Assembly (NCBI GenBank): GCA_947074125.1
Contig: CAMTOM010000037.1
Location: forward strand, 1-8,936
DNA length: 8,936 bases
Direction: 5' to 3'
Source: an uncultured Desulfovibrionaceae bacterium
GTDB taxonomy: Bacteria; Desulfobacterota; Desulfovibrionia; Desulfovibrionales; Desulfovibrionaceae
Below the pieces are notes generated by a model, which worked only from the letters and a program-made list of their open reading frames with translations, was not told the DNA's origin and did not search any database. Positions within the stretch are counted from its first letter, which is position 1. Every line of letters begins with the position of its first letter. The position numbers and the translations under genes were made by a program. Positions 1-5,607 of this stretch are shown here, piece by piece.

Positions 1-415
1 GAATGGGTAGCAGTCGGAGAGCTGCAACCAACGAAAAAGTGGCAAGAACAAAAACAACGAGAGCGGGAGCAAACGAAAGAAGCCACTACCAGGGGCCTGT
101 AAGACGCATTGCGAGTGCATGTCGCAGTGAAACAGTCAAGCCGCAAGGGATAAAGGGCATTTTACGTGAAGCCAGAAGAAAGTGGAAGATAATGAGAAAA
201 AAGAGAAGAGGGCCAAAAATCTGCACAAGATACAGTTCTTCCAGTAGCCAGCCAAGGCCATCCATGATGGAAGGGCCAAGAAGAATTGTGCTGACAAAGC
301 ACAAATGCACAAGAACAAAGAAAGCAAGAATAACACCTGATAGAGATTGCAACAGATCCAGACGACCTGAAAGCGGTGTTTTGCTTATTGTTCTGACGGA
401 AACGAGGTCTGCCAT
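1..415 (-). pseudogene. frdC: Fumarate reductase/succinate dehydrogenase cytochrome b subunit, interrupted and cut by the window edge
   Basis: In the intact family this is the di-heme membrane subunit that carries electrons between menaquinone and FrdAB. The start ATG at 415 follows an AAAGGAG ribosome site. The first 109 codons are family-like: a GRLDLLQSLSG opening, helix 1 with heme-ligand-type His in FVLVHLCFVSTILLG, and helix 2 ending FHFLLASRKMPF. At 86-88 the frame meets TAG inside the usual [HGDTW]LW segment, where W-L-W reads W-stop-W. Reading on to base 2 without any indel keeps the family spacing up to an LPI motif. However, the HGDTW-like motif has become LTGPW, and the third helix lacks its heme-ligand His (FSLV in place of the usual VHxxV). 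Several damaged sites plus a stop indicate decay rather than one sequencing error. It lies 102 bases downstream of the DASS transporter on the same strand. frdA and frdB would be expected beyond the left edge. Confidence 0.72.
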
Positions 416-432
416 GTTCGCTCCTTTGTTTG

Positions 433-456
433 CGCCGTACACAATGACGTGCGGCG
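433..456 (-). other. Small hairpin just upstream of the frdC ribosome site
   Basis: CGCCG pairs with CGGCG, and the stem continues with CAC/GTG past a two-base bulge around a six-base loop. It sits between the DASS stop and the frdC ribosome binding site. No T-run follows on the minus strand, so it is not a typical terminator. It may be an mRNA stability or leader structure, or chance. Confidence 0.3.
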
Positions 457-517
457 ATTGTTTTCTTTTTTGTAGTACTCCGACGGGGAGGTCGCAATAC
501 ATCATTTGCACAAGTGC

Positions 518-2038
518 CTAAAAGAAGTTGAGCAATGATTGCCACACGGTGGGGCTGCTGGGGTCAAAAGGCCAGAGAATGGGAATAAGTAGCATACAAA
601 GCAGGAAGCTGAGTATCTGCAAAAGCAGTCCACCTTTAAAGTAGTCCATAAAGGTATAGTTACCGGGGCCAAAGACAAGGGTATTGGGCGGTGTGGCAAT
701 GGGAGTCAGAAAGCAGGCCGAGGCTGACATGGCAATACCCATTGCGATGGGCAGGGGAGAAATACCCCCCTGAATGGCGATGGGGATAGCCAGTGGTGCC
801 ATGAGCGCTGCGGTGGCTGTGTTGGACATGAAGTTTGTGATAACCGCAGTGATAATACATGTCGCTCCCAGGATGGCGTAGGGACTTGAAACCAGACTCA
901 CGACATTACTTGCCAAAATGGCGGCAGCTCCAGATTTGTTCATGGCAGTACTCATAGAAAGCATGCCTGCGAACAGGAAAATAGTTGTCCAGTCGATACT
1001 TCTGAAGCCTTCACGCATGGTGAGGCAGCGCGTGATAATCATGAGCATGGCGCCCAGCATGGCTGCGGTGACCAAAGGGATGATTTCTGTAGCCATGGCA
1101 ATAAGCACAAAAAGGAATATACCAATGGCAATGGGCATTTTCTTGGTTCGCAGTTCAAGAGGTTTTTCCATTTTTGCAGAACTAAGGTCAATACTTGGGG
1201 ATGTTTTGGGCAGGAATTTGCGCCCTATGGTCGCATAAAAGGCAAGCCCCATCATCAGGAGTGGAACACCAAAAAGAGCAAATTCAAAAAAGCCAAAAGG
1301 CTTTATACCCGCTTCAGCGCCCATTTGTTGCAGGGCTGAGTTGATAAGCAGGTTCGGTGGTGTTCCGACAAGGGTAATCGTACCCCCCATGGATGAGGCA
1401 AAGGCCACAGGCATAAGAACTTTACTGGGATTGATGCTGGCAGCAGCGCACATGGCCAAAATCATGGGCAGGGCGACTGCGGCGGTTCCGGTATTACTCA
1501 AAAAGCCGGAAAGGATGCCTATGGAAAGCATGGAAAAAAGCAATAATTTTGTTTCATTGCCTTTGGAGAGCTTGATTGTGAGTTCACCAACGCGATTGGC
1601 AAAGCCTGTGGTGAATGTGCCCTGCCCAAGAATAAACATGGCCATAAAAATAACCACATTCGTTTCACCAAAATTGGCAAAAGCTTCTTTGGGAGAAACA
1701 ATACTAAAAATACTCAGCGCGAAAGGCACCAGCATGGCTGTAACCGGAAGCGGCAAGACTTCGGTAAAGAAAAGTACCGCAGCAACAACAAGAACTCCCA
1801 AAGTGATATAGGCCTTGGTAGGATCTTCGGGAAGTTTGGGAGGTGCGATTTTTTTCGCGGGTGCTGCGGGGGCAGGTGTTTCTGCCTTGGGAGCTGTTGT
1901 CAAAGCATTATCGGGAGCTGGTGAGGTTGTTTCCACTGTAGCAGCCTGTCCTGATGTAGGGAAAGCACCTGTTGTGATACAGGACAGCCCCAGAACAAAG
2001 CATAGCAGAAGAGGAAGAAACGTACGTGCTGGCATCAT
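518..2038 (-). CDS. SLC13/DASS-family sodium:anion (probably dicarboxylate) symporter
   Basis: A 506-residue inner-membrane carrier of the divalent anion:Na+ symporter family, which moves C4-dicarboxylates, citrate or sulfate with sodium. Both inverted-repeat signature loops are present: SNTGTAA (181-187) with GTPPNLL (225-231), and SNTATAA (405-411) with ATPPNTLVFGPG (448-459). About a dozen hydrophobic segments begin near residue 77. The N-terminus is unusual: a signal-peptide-like stretch (1 to about 33) and then a Thr/Pro/Ala-rich linker (about 34-72) precede the carrier domain. The ATG at 2038 is supported by GGAG eight bases upstream and by a good promoter. frdC follows 102 bases downstream, so dicarboxylate uptake or fumarate/succinate exchange is the favoured role. 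Sulfate or another dianion remains possible because the substrate cannot be read from the sequence. Confidence 0.92.
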   Translation of the reverse strand: MMPARTFLPLLLCFVLGLSCITTGAFPTSGQAATVETTSPAPDNALTTAPKAETPAPAAPAKKIAPPKLPEDPTKAYITLGVLVVAAVLFFTEVLPLPVTAMLVPFALSIFSIVSPKEAFANFGETNVVIFMAMFILGQGTFTTGFANRVGELTIKLSKGNETKLLLFSMLSIGILSGFLSNTGTAAVALPMILAMCAAASINPSKVLMPVAFASSMGGTITLVGTPPNLLINSALQQMGAEAGIKPFGFFEFALFGVPLLMMGLAFYATIGRKFLPKTSPSIDLSSAKMEKPLELRTKKMPIAIGIFLFVLIAMATEIIPLVTAAMLGAMLMIITRCLTMREGFRSIDWTTIFLFAGMLSMSTAMNKSGAAAILASNVVSLVSSPYAILGATCIITAVITNFMSNTATAALMAPLAIPIAIQGGISPLPIAMGIAMSASACFLTPIATPPNTLVFGPGNYTFMDYFKGGLLLQILSFLLCMLLIPILWPFDPSSPTVWQSLLNFF

Positions 2039-2084
2039 GAGTGTTTCTCCATAGGACGTGTTTTGATTATTAGTGATACGCTCT

Positions 2085-2113
2085 ATGCTACAATGGCATA
2101 TCTATTGTGTCAA
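2085..2113 (-). promoter_or_regulatory. Sigma70-type promoter of the DASS transporter gene
   Basis: On the minus strand a perfect -35 TTGACA (2113-2108) is followed by a 17-base spacer and a -10 TAGCAT (2090-2085, 4 of 6 consensus positions). Transcription would start near 2078, giving a leader of about 40 bases before the ATG at 2038. Confidence 0.62.
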
Positions 2114-2143
2114 TCATGTATCAAAAAAAAGATTGGTAATAAA

Positions 2144-2165
2144 ATCACAATGTGTATATTGTGAT
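2144..2165. promoter_or_regulatory. Perfect inverted repeat, candidate operator upstream of the DASS promoter
   Basis: The arms ATCACAAT and ATTGTGAT are exactly complementary (8 bp each) around a six-base spacer. The centre lies about 76 bases upstream of the predicted DASS transcription start, a distance at which activators can work. The half-sites contain TGTGA/TCACA as in CRP/FNR-superfamily sites, but in the everted order, so the regulator is unknown. Confidence 0.4.
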
Positions 2166-2248
2166 GTAGATATGAAATACTGTTTGCATATAAAAATAGC
2201 TGTGCTTTATATAATAAACGAAGTAAAAACACTGATAAAGAAGATAAA

Positions 2249-2298
2249 TTGATTATGCAATCACTCTCTAAGAGAAAATATGTTTGATTGTGCAAACA
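2249..2298. repeat. Two copies of a 15-base near-palindromic motif, 35 bases apart
   Basis: TTGATTATGCAATCA at 2249-2263 and TTGATTGTGCAAACA at 2284-2298 match at 13 of 15 positions. The first copy is itself an inverted repeat (TGATT/AATCA). Tandem copies of a dyad motif in a non-coding region are typical of a transcription factor binding twice. No regulator can be named. Confidence 0.35.
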
Positions 2299-2430
2299 AT
2301 ACAGATGATCTTGTCTTCAAACTGAGAGAGAAGATGTGCACATGGGGAGAATTGCGTGGATGGGCAGAGGGTATGCGTAGTTATGGGGAAGTGCTTTATT
2401 GAGTGGATATAAAATGACAGGGCAGAATAC

Positions 2431-2460
2431 AAAAAGAGGGAGCCATTTTCAGTGGCTCCC
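2431..2460 (-). terminator. Intrinsic terminator of the yeiH/small peptide/USP-like operon
   Basis: A perfect 8-bp stem (GGGAGCCA 2438-2445 with TGGCTCCC 2453-2460) around a seven-base loop. On the minus strand it is followed by TCTTTTTG. It starts 30 bases after the stop of the USP-like gene. Confidence 0.88.
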
Positions 2461-2490
2461 CAGTATTTCAAGGCAGTGGCAAGGGACTGT

Positions 2491-2856
2491 CTATGCATCA
2501 AAAAGAACTATTTTTTCTTGCGCACTGAGCGCTTCCAGTAGTGCAGGAAGTTCTTTTTTTCCGAAAACAACTTTCACTTCCACACTGACAGCAGGTTCCT
2601 GTGCTGCAGCGCTCAATAATGAGGCAAAGGCATTTGCAGCGCTTTCCTGGCTCATTTCCATGACATAATTTTCAAACTCAATCATGGCAGAGGCAGGAGC
2701 CAGATGATCCATTCTGCCATAGTGTGAGAGGTCAGACTGCTGTATATGACAGGCCAGTATTTTGACCGGATTTGTGCTTTGCCATTGCCGCGCGCAGGCA
2801 AGTGCTTCATGCCAGTCTGGTGCTTGTTTGTTCTGCTTTTGCTCCAGAATGCACAC
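2491..2856 (-). CDS. Small universal-stress-protein-like protein (tentative)
   Basis: A 121-residue soluble protein starting at GTG 2856, which overlaps the stop of the upstream 30-codon gene as TAGTG and so suggests translational coupling. There is no strong ribosome site of its own. The frame is also open further upstream to a GTG at 2946, but that part runs antiphase through the small membrane gene and looks non-coding. Predicted secondary structure alternates: strand CILEQ, helix near WHEALACARQW, strand VKILACHI, long helix FENYVMEMSQESAANAFAS, strand VSVEVKVVF, helix, and final strand KIVLFDA. This matches the beginning of a UspA fold, but the Gly-rich nucleotide-binding loop and last strand are absent. 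The USP assignment rests on this pattern alone. It is the last gene before the terminator and is cotranscribed with the exporter. Confidence 0.6.
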   Translation of the reverse strand: MCILEQKQNKQAPDWHEALACARQWQSTNPVKILACHIQQSDLSHYGRMDHLAPASAMIEFENYVMEMSQESAANAFASLLSAAAQEPAVSVEVKVVFGKKELPALLEALSAQEKIVLFDA

Positions 2857-2948
2857 TATGCAGATACTTTGGCCAGTAAGATCAGAGCCAGACCGCAGCA
2901 GATCACAATGATGTCCTGCCGGCGGGCTTTGGATATTTTTTCCCACAT
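2856..2948 (-). CDS. 30-residue single-span membrane peptide
   Basis: ATG at 2948 follows a strong AAGGAG site with a six-base gap and lies 24 bases after the exporter stop. The peptide has a basic, amphipathic N-terminus (MWEKISKARRQD) and then about 17 hydrophobic residues (IIVICCGLALILLAKVSA), as expected for an inner-membrane micropeptide with its N-terminus in the cytoplasm. It ends with TAG, whose last base starts the GTG of the USP-like gene. The ribosome site is much better than anything available to the next gene, so this frame is probably what ribosomes enter. It may tether or regulate the exporter or the downstream protein, or it may serve mainly as a leader for coupling. An alternative is the 5' remnant of a gene split from the next by a frameshift. 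Confidence 0.6.
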   Translation of the reverse strand: MWEKISKARRQDIIVICCGLALILLAKVSA

Positions 2949-2972
2949 TGTATTCTCCTTAAAAATGCTTGC

Positions 2973-4040
2973 TTATTGTAAGAAGTACAGTACCACTAAA
3001 AGTGCCAATACGGCTTTTGTTCCTGCAACAATAAAGCCCAGAGCCGCTCCAGAAAATCCTGCCGCCTTAATGTCCGCAAGGCGTGTTGTCAGGCCAATAC
3101 TTGCAAAGCCCAAGAGGAAACACCAATCCATAAAAACACTGGCGCGCTTTACTTGGGAGGCGGTAAGGCCATCAAAGGTATTGATCATCACAACGGCAAG
3201 AAAGCCCAGAACAAAAACCGGAAACTTGTCCATCATAAGCTTCCACTTGCTGATCTTGGCCAGTTGTGCCTGTACCTTGACATCAGCAGCGGCGGTCATG
3301 AGAGCCAGAGCCAATACAACCAGGGGCAGACAGTACAGACACCACGAATAGAATACACCATCACCTGTACCCACATCCTGGCAACAAGCAAGGCCGGCGG
3401 ACAGAACCGGAGCGGAGTTGATAAGAGCGAAGCCTGAAAAAGTCCCAAATGGATTGGCAGAAAGGTCAAACATCTGCCCGATGAAAGGAAAGGTAAAGAG
3501 TGCCAGAAGGCCAAAAAGAAGAACCACGGCGATAGTATAGGCAATATCTTCATTTTTGGCTCGTACAGCAGGCGCGATTGCCACACAGGCAGACACGCCA
3601 CACACCGACAGGCCAGCAGCCAGACAGGCACTCAACGATGGGGACATGGAAAGCCGACGTCCAAGCCACATCAGAATGAATGCTGAGGTAAACAGGAACA
3701 CAGCAATAATAATTAAGGCTTCAGAGCCTGTTTTGAGGAGGCCAGCAAAAGAATATTTGCAACCCATGACGACAATGCCTGTTTTGGTCAGGGTTGTGGA
3801 ATACTGTAGTCCAGGTTTGCATATTTCTGGAATACCAATGGTATTGCCAATGATCATCCCCAGAATAATCGCGATAATGAAATTGCTGATATTCAAATTT
3901 TGTATTTGTGGGTGCAGGGCAGTGAATTTGGGGGTAATATACCACGCAACGACTGCAACTGTCACAAAAAGCAACACGCCAGGGAGCGATCGTGCTGCTG
4001 CAGGGAAAAAGCCTTTCCTGATTCCGTCAGAGGTGTTCAT
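2973..4040 (-). CDS. YeiH/PSE-family putative sulfate (anion) exporter
   Basis: A 355-residue polytopic inner-membrane protein of the YeiH (conserved hypothetical 698, 'putative sulfate exporter') family, a normal length for the family. Signatures include the re-entrant segment CGVSACVAIAPAVRAK (147-162), NPFGTFSGFALINSAPVLSAG in the middle, and GFASIGLTTRLADIKAAG (311-328). About ten hydrophobic segments are visible. There are ten cysteines, including CC at 219-220 and a CxxC at 234-237. ATG 4040 is chosen because AAAAGGAG ends four bases upstream. No convincing promoter was found in 4041-4273. It leads a three-gene operon with a micropeptide and a USP-like protein. Relatives are proposed to export sulfate or sulfite-like products, but the true substrate is not established here. 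Confidence 0.88.
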   Translation of the reverse strand: MNTSDGIRKGFFPAAARSLPGVLLFVTVAVVAWYITPKFTALHPQIQNLNISNFIIAIILGMIIGNTIGIPEICKPGLQYSTTLTKTGIVVMGCKYSFAGLLKTGSEALIIIAVFLFTSAFILMWLGRRLSMSPSLSACLAAGLSVCGVSACVAIAPAVRAKNEDIAYTIAVVLLFGLLALFTFPFIGQMFDLSANPFGTFSGFALINSAPVLSAGLACCQDVGTGDGVFYSWCLYCLPLVVLALALMTAAADVKVQAQLAKISKWKLMMDKFPVFVLGFLAVVMINTFDGLTASQVKRASVFMDWCFLLGFASIGLTTRLADIKAAGFSGAALGFIVAGTKAVLALLVVLYFLQ

Positions 4041-4273
4041 ACTTCTCCTTTTGCTTTAGTTCCTTAGCGTACCTTTTTCTATCAGCCTAGCATAAAAATT
4101 TCATTAGGGGAATGGGGTGAGGCTCTTATGGGAAAGTTATTTATTTAACATGAAAAAATACTATATATTAGTGACTGTTAGTGGCATTCATTTTTTTATT
4201 ATGGTGCATTCTTGTATACTCATGAAGAGGAAAAGAGAAAATTATAGAGGGACAGCATCAAACAAAGGAAGAG
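4041..4273. other. AT-rich non-coding region upstream of the exporter gene
   Basis: It separates the terminator of the orphan split gene from the exporter start. Short open frames on the plus strand run into the terminator hairpin and lack ribosome sites. The exporter promoter should lie here on the minus strand, but no -35/-10 pair stands out. Confidence 0.5.
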
Positions 4274-4309
4274 CAAAAGAAAAAGAGCTGGGCAACTGCG
4301 CCAGCTCTT
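4274..4309 (-). terminator. Intrinsic terminator after the split orphan gene
   Basis: A 9-bp perfect stem (AAGAGCTGG 4283-4291 with CCAGCTCTT 4301-4309) with a nine-base loop. On the minus strand it is followed by TTCTTTTGC. It begins 24 bases after the stop of the second reading frame at 4333, which supports that frame as the true 3' end of the gene. Confidence 0.85.
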
Positions 4310-4332
4310 ATAATCTTATAGTTATGATATTT

Positions 4333-4745
4333 TCAATGTGCTGTTTTTGAGGTGTATGTATCGGGAAGATGCAGCCAGTACCAGAAACTTATACGGGTAT
4401 TATCCTGGGGAGTCCATTCGCCACAGGTCTCAAAATAATATAGGATCGTTTCTTCAGCGGGGAAGAGCGTATGTTGCGTTTTTAGTTGTTTTTCTCTAAA
4501 AAAATGACCAGACATTCAAAAAGGGAAAAAATATTTTCTCTGTCGAACTCTGGCGAACAGATATATTCAAGAAACTCTTTCAAAAAGGGGTTGCTGGGCG
4601 CGATATATCTGTCAAAACTGTTGCAGTGTATGAGCAGATGCTGCAAACCATCTTGAGAGAGCGTGTGTATGGTGTCCTTCTCTGGTAGTGCCGTAATGTG
4701 CTTGCAATATGTGTTAAGCTCTTCTCGGTGTGAACTGAAAGGCAT
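4333..4745 (-). CDS. Unrecognised small protein gene, split in two frames at a T7 run
   Basis: ATG 4745 follows AAAGGAG by six bases; a TTG upstream in the same frame lies too far out to be preferred. Frame 0 gives 87 residues and stops at 4482. At 4503-4497 the sequence T TTT TTA sits exactly in phase for -1 slippage. Shifting there opens a second frame to 4333, giving about 137 residues in total. The second frame ends just before the terminator, whereas the frame-0 stop lies about 170 bases short of it. The C-terminal part is rich in aromatic residues (YYFETCGEW, SFWYWLHLP). I do not recognise the family. Explanations are programmed -1 frameshifting, a phase-variable T-run (eight T would give one continuous frame), a decaying gene, or a sequencing indel. 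No signal peptide or membrane segment is evident, so the product is probably cytoplasmic. Confidence 0.6.
4497..4504 (-). other. Slippery T-run with U UUU UUA heptamer in phase
   Basis: Seven T followed by A, with codons ATT TTT TTA in frame 0, giving the heptamer X XXY YYZ used by known -1 frameshift sites. No clear upstream Shine-Dalgarno stimulator or strong downstream stem was seen, which weakens the programmed interpretation. Confidence 0.45.
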
Positions 4746-4791
4746 GAAAAACTCCTTTAGCAAAAGGCTTTGGACAGGAAATCTTGTAAAC

Positions 4792-4820
4792 TTGAAGTAA
4801 AAGGAATATAGTTTTACAAT
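4792..4820 (+). promoter_or_regulatory. Promoter of the TPR-like lipoprotein gene
   Basis: -35 TTGAAG (4792-4797), a 17-base spacer, then -10 TACAAT (4815-4820, 5 of 6 positions). The predicted start near 4827 leaves a short leader before ATG 4854. It overlaps the divergent minus-strand promoter. Confidence 0.6.
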
Positions 4821-4833
4821 AAATATAAATCAA
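4805..4833 (-). promoter_or_regulatory. Promoter of the split orphan gene
   Basis: On the minus strand: -35 TTGATT (4833-4828), a 17-base spacer and -10 TATATT (4810-4805, 5 of 6 positions). The predicted start near 4798 gives a leader of about 53 bases before ATG 4745. It shares most of its bases with the plus-strand promoter, so the two should compete for polymerase. Confidence 0.55.
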
Positions 4834-4853
4834 CCTATATTGTGGGGGAATTT

Positions 4854-5462
4854 ATGCGTTTTCACATTTTTTTATTTGTTATCCTATTTGTTCTTGTGGC
4901 AGGCTGTTCTTCCAAGCAGGACGCAGGAATTGGTGAAGGTGTGGTTGCACCACAGTCTTCGAAGGCTCCCCTTCGCAGTATATGGGATATGCTGCCAGAA
5001 ACAGAAGAAGGTCGGGAAAACTTTGAGAAAGCTGGCAAACTTTTTGATGGTGCACACTGCAAGGATACCAATGTAGCAGCACTGTTTTTGAATCGGGTAC
5101 AGGAAGAAGAGGAAGAGCCACATTTGCCCTCCCGTGCGTTGCTGGCTTTGATCGCGAGTCAGAAGGGAGATAACCGTCTGGCATTTGAAGAGTTGACTGA
5201 AGTGATCAAGTTGCAGCCAGAGCCTGTGTATTATGCGTGGCGTGGTCTTGTGATGGTTCGTGTTGGAATGCTCAAGGCCGGACAGAATGATGCCGATTAT
5301 GCTTTGGCTCAGGGCAATGTACCCACGGCATGGCATGTGTTGGGTGCTTTGGCTGAGCGCAAGGGTGATAAAGAGAATACCTGTACAAATTATGAAAAAG
5401 CATGTGAGGGCGGGGAATGTTTCGCTATTGAAGATGCGAGACAGCGCAAGGTTTGCCCCTAA
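4854..5462 (+). CDS. TPR-like lipoprotein
   Basis: A 202-residue protein with a lipoprotein signal peptide: MRFH, a hydrophobic core, and lipobox LVAG before Cys18. Ser at +2 and +3 gives no inner-membrane retention signal, so the outer membrane is likely. ATG 4854 fits the signal peptide and a GGGGGA site; an in-frame GTG at 4842 is a weaker choice. Residues about 90-175 form degenerate TPR-type helix pairs (ALLALIASQKGDNRLAFEEL, AWHVLGALAERKGDKENT), as in scaffold proteins. An acidic run of five Glu sits at 84-88. The C-terminal tail holds four Cys (177, 184, 189, 201), two pairs at most if disulfide-bonded in the periplasm. It has its own promoter and terminator and so is monocistronic. 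The partner proteins are unknown. Confidence 0.85.
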   Translation: MRFHIFLFVILFVLVAGCSSKQDAGIGEGVVAPQSSKAPLRSIWDMLPETEEGRENFEKAGKLFDGAHCKDTNVAALFLNRVQEEEEEPHLPSRALLALIASQKGDNRLAFEELTEVIKLQPEPVYYAWRGLVMVRVGMLKAGQNDADYALAQGNVPTAWHVLGALAERKGDKENTCTNYEKACEGGECFAIEDARQRKVCP

Positions 5463-5486
5463 TGTTTTTTGTTTGTGTCTATGCGA

Positions 5487-5511
5487 GGGGACAGATGTCC
5501 CCTTTTTTCTT
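5487..5511 (+). terminator. Intrinsic terminator after the lipoprotein gene
   Basis: A stem GGGGAC/GTCCCC (5487-5492 with 5497-5502) with an AGAT tetraloop, followed by TTTTTTCTT. It begins 24 bases after the stop codon at 5460-5462. Confidence 0.9.
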
Positions 5512-5607
5512 TGAGTGATTGCGAGAACTGTGATGTCGTGTTTTTCTTTTACTGCCGCCAGTCAAAGGCAGCACTGGATATCTGGAAAGCGCTCGTTCTG
5601 TGGCGGG

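Larger units (their letters stand above)
2114..2430. other. AT-rich gene-free region with inverted and repeated motifs
   Basis: No credible coding sequence was found on either strand: the short open frames lack ribosome sites and have poor composition. The stretch lies between the terminator of the yeiH operon and the promoter of the DASS gene. It contains a perfect inverted repeat at 2144-2165 and two copies of a near-palindromic motif at 2249-2263 and 2284-2298. These suggest regulator binding upstream of the transporter. A small RNA cannot be ruled out, but no promoter-terminator pair for one is evident. Confidence 0.5.

Noticed and set aside
3..521. Long open frame of 172 codons on the plus strand
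   Set aside because: It is antisense to frdC and is rich in Arg/Lys/Thr with no family resemblance. The minus-strand frame has helices, motifs and a ribosome site.
1341..1811. Plus-strand open frame of 156 codons inside the DASS gene
   Set aside because: It is a shadow of the DASS coding sequence, with no ribosome site and no recognisable protein.
2268..2501. Minus-strand open frame across the intergenic region
   Set aside because: It runs through the intrinsic terminator and the end of the USP-like gene, and has no ribosome site.
2857..2946. Upstream extension of the USP-like frame to GTG 2946
   Set aside because: The extension reads as Pro/His/Ser-rich sequence in antiphase to a well-formed membrane segment, and the strong ribosome site fits ATG 2948 in the other frame.
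2746..3351. Plus-strand open frame of 201 codons
   Set aside because: It is antisense to the exporter and USP-like genes, with a basic, low-quality composition and no domain.
4160..4185. TTAGTG direct repeat spaced by ten bases
   Set aside because: Only two copies of a six-base word in AT-rich DNA, which is easily expected by chance.
4117..4350. Plus-strand open frame of 77 codons with a hydrophobic N-terminus
   Set aside because: It contains the whole terminator hairpin of the opposite-strand gene, and its internal ATG lacks a ribosome site.
4884..5336. Minus-strand open frame within the lipoprotein gene
   Set aside because: It is antisense to a gene with a clear lipobox, promoter and terminator, and its protein resembles nothing known.
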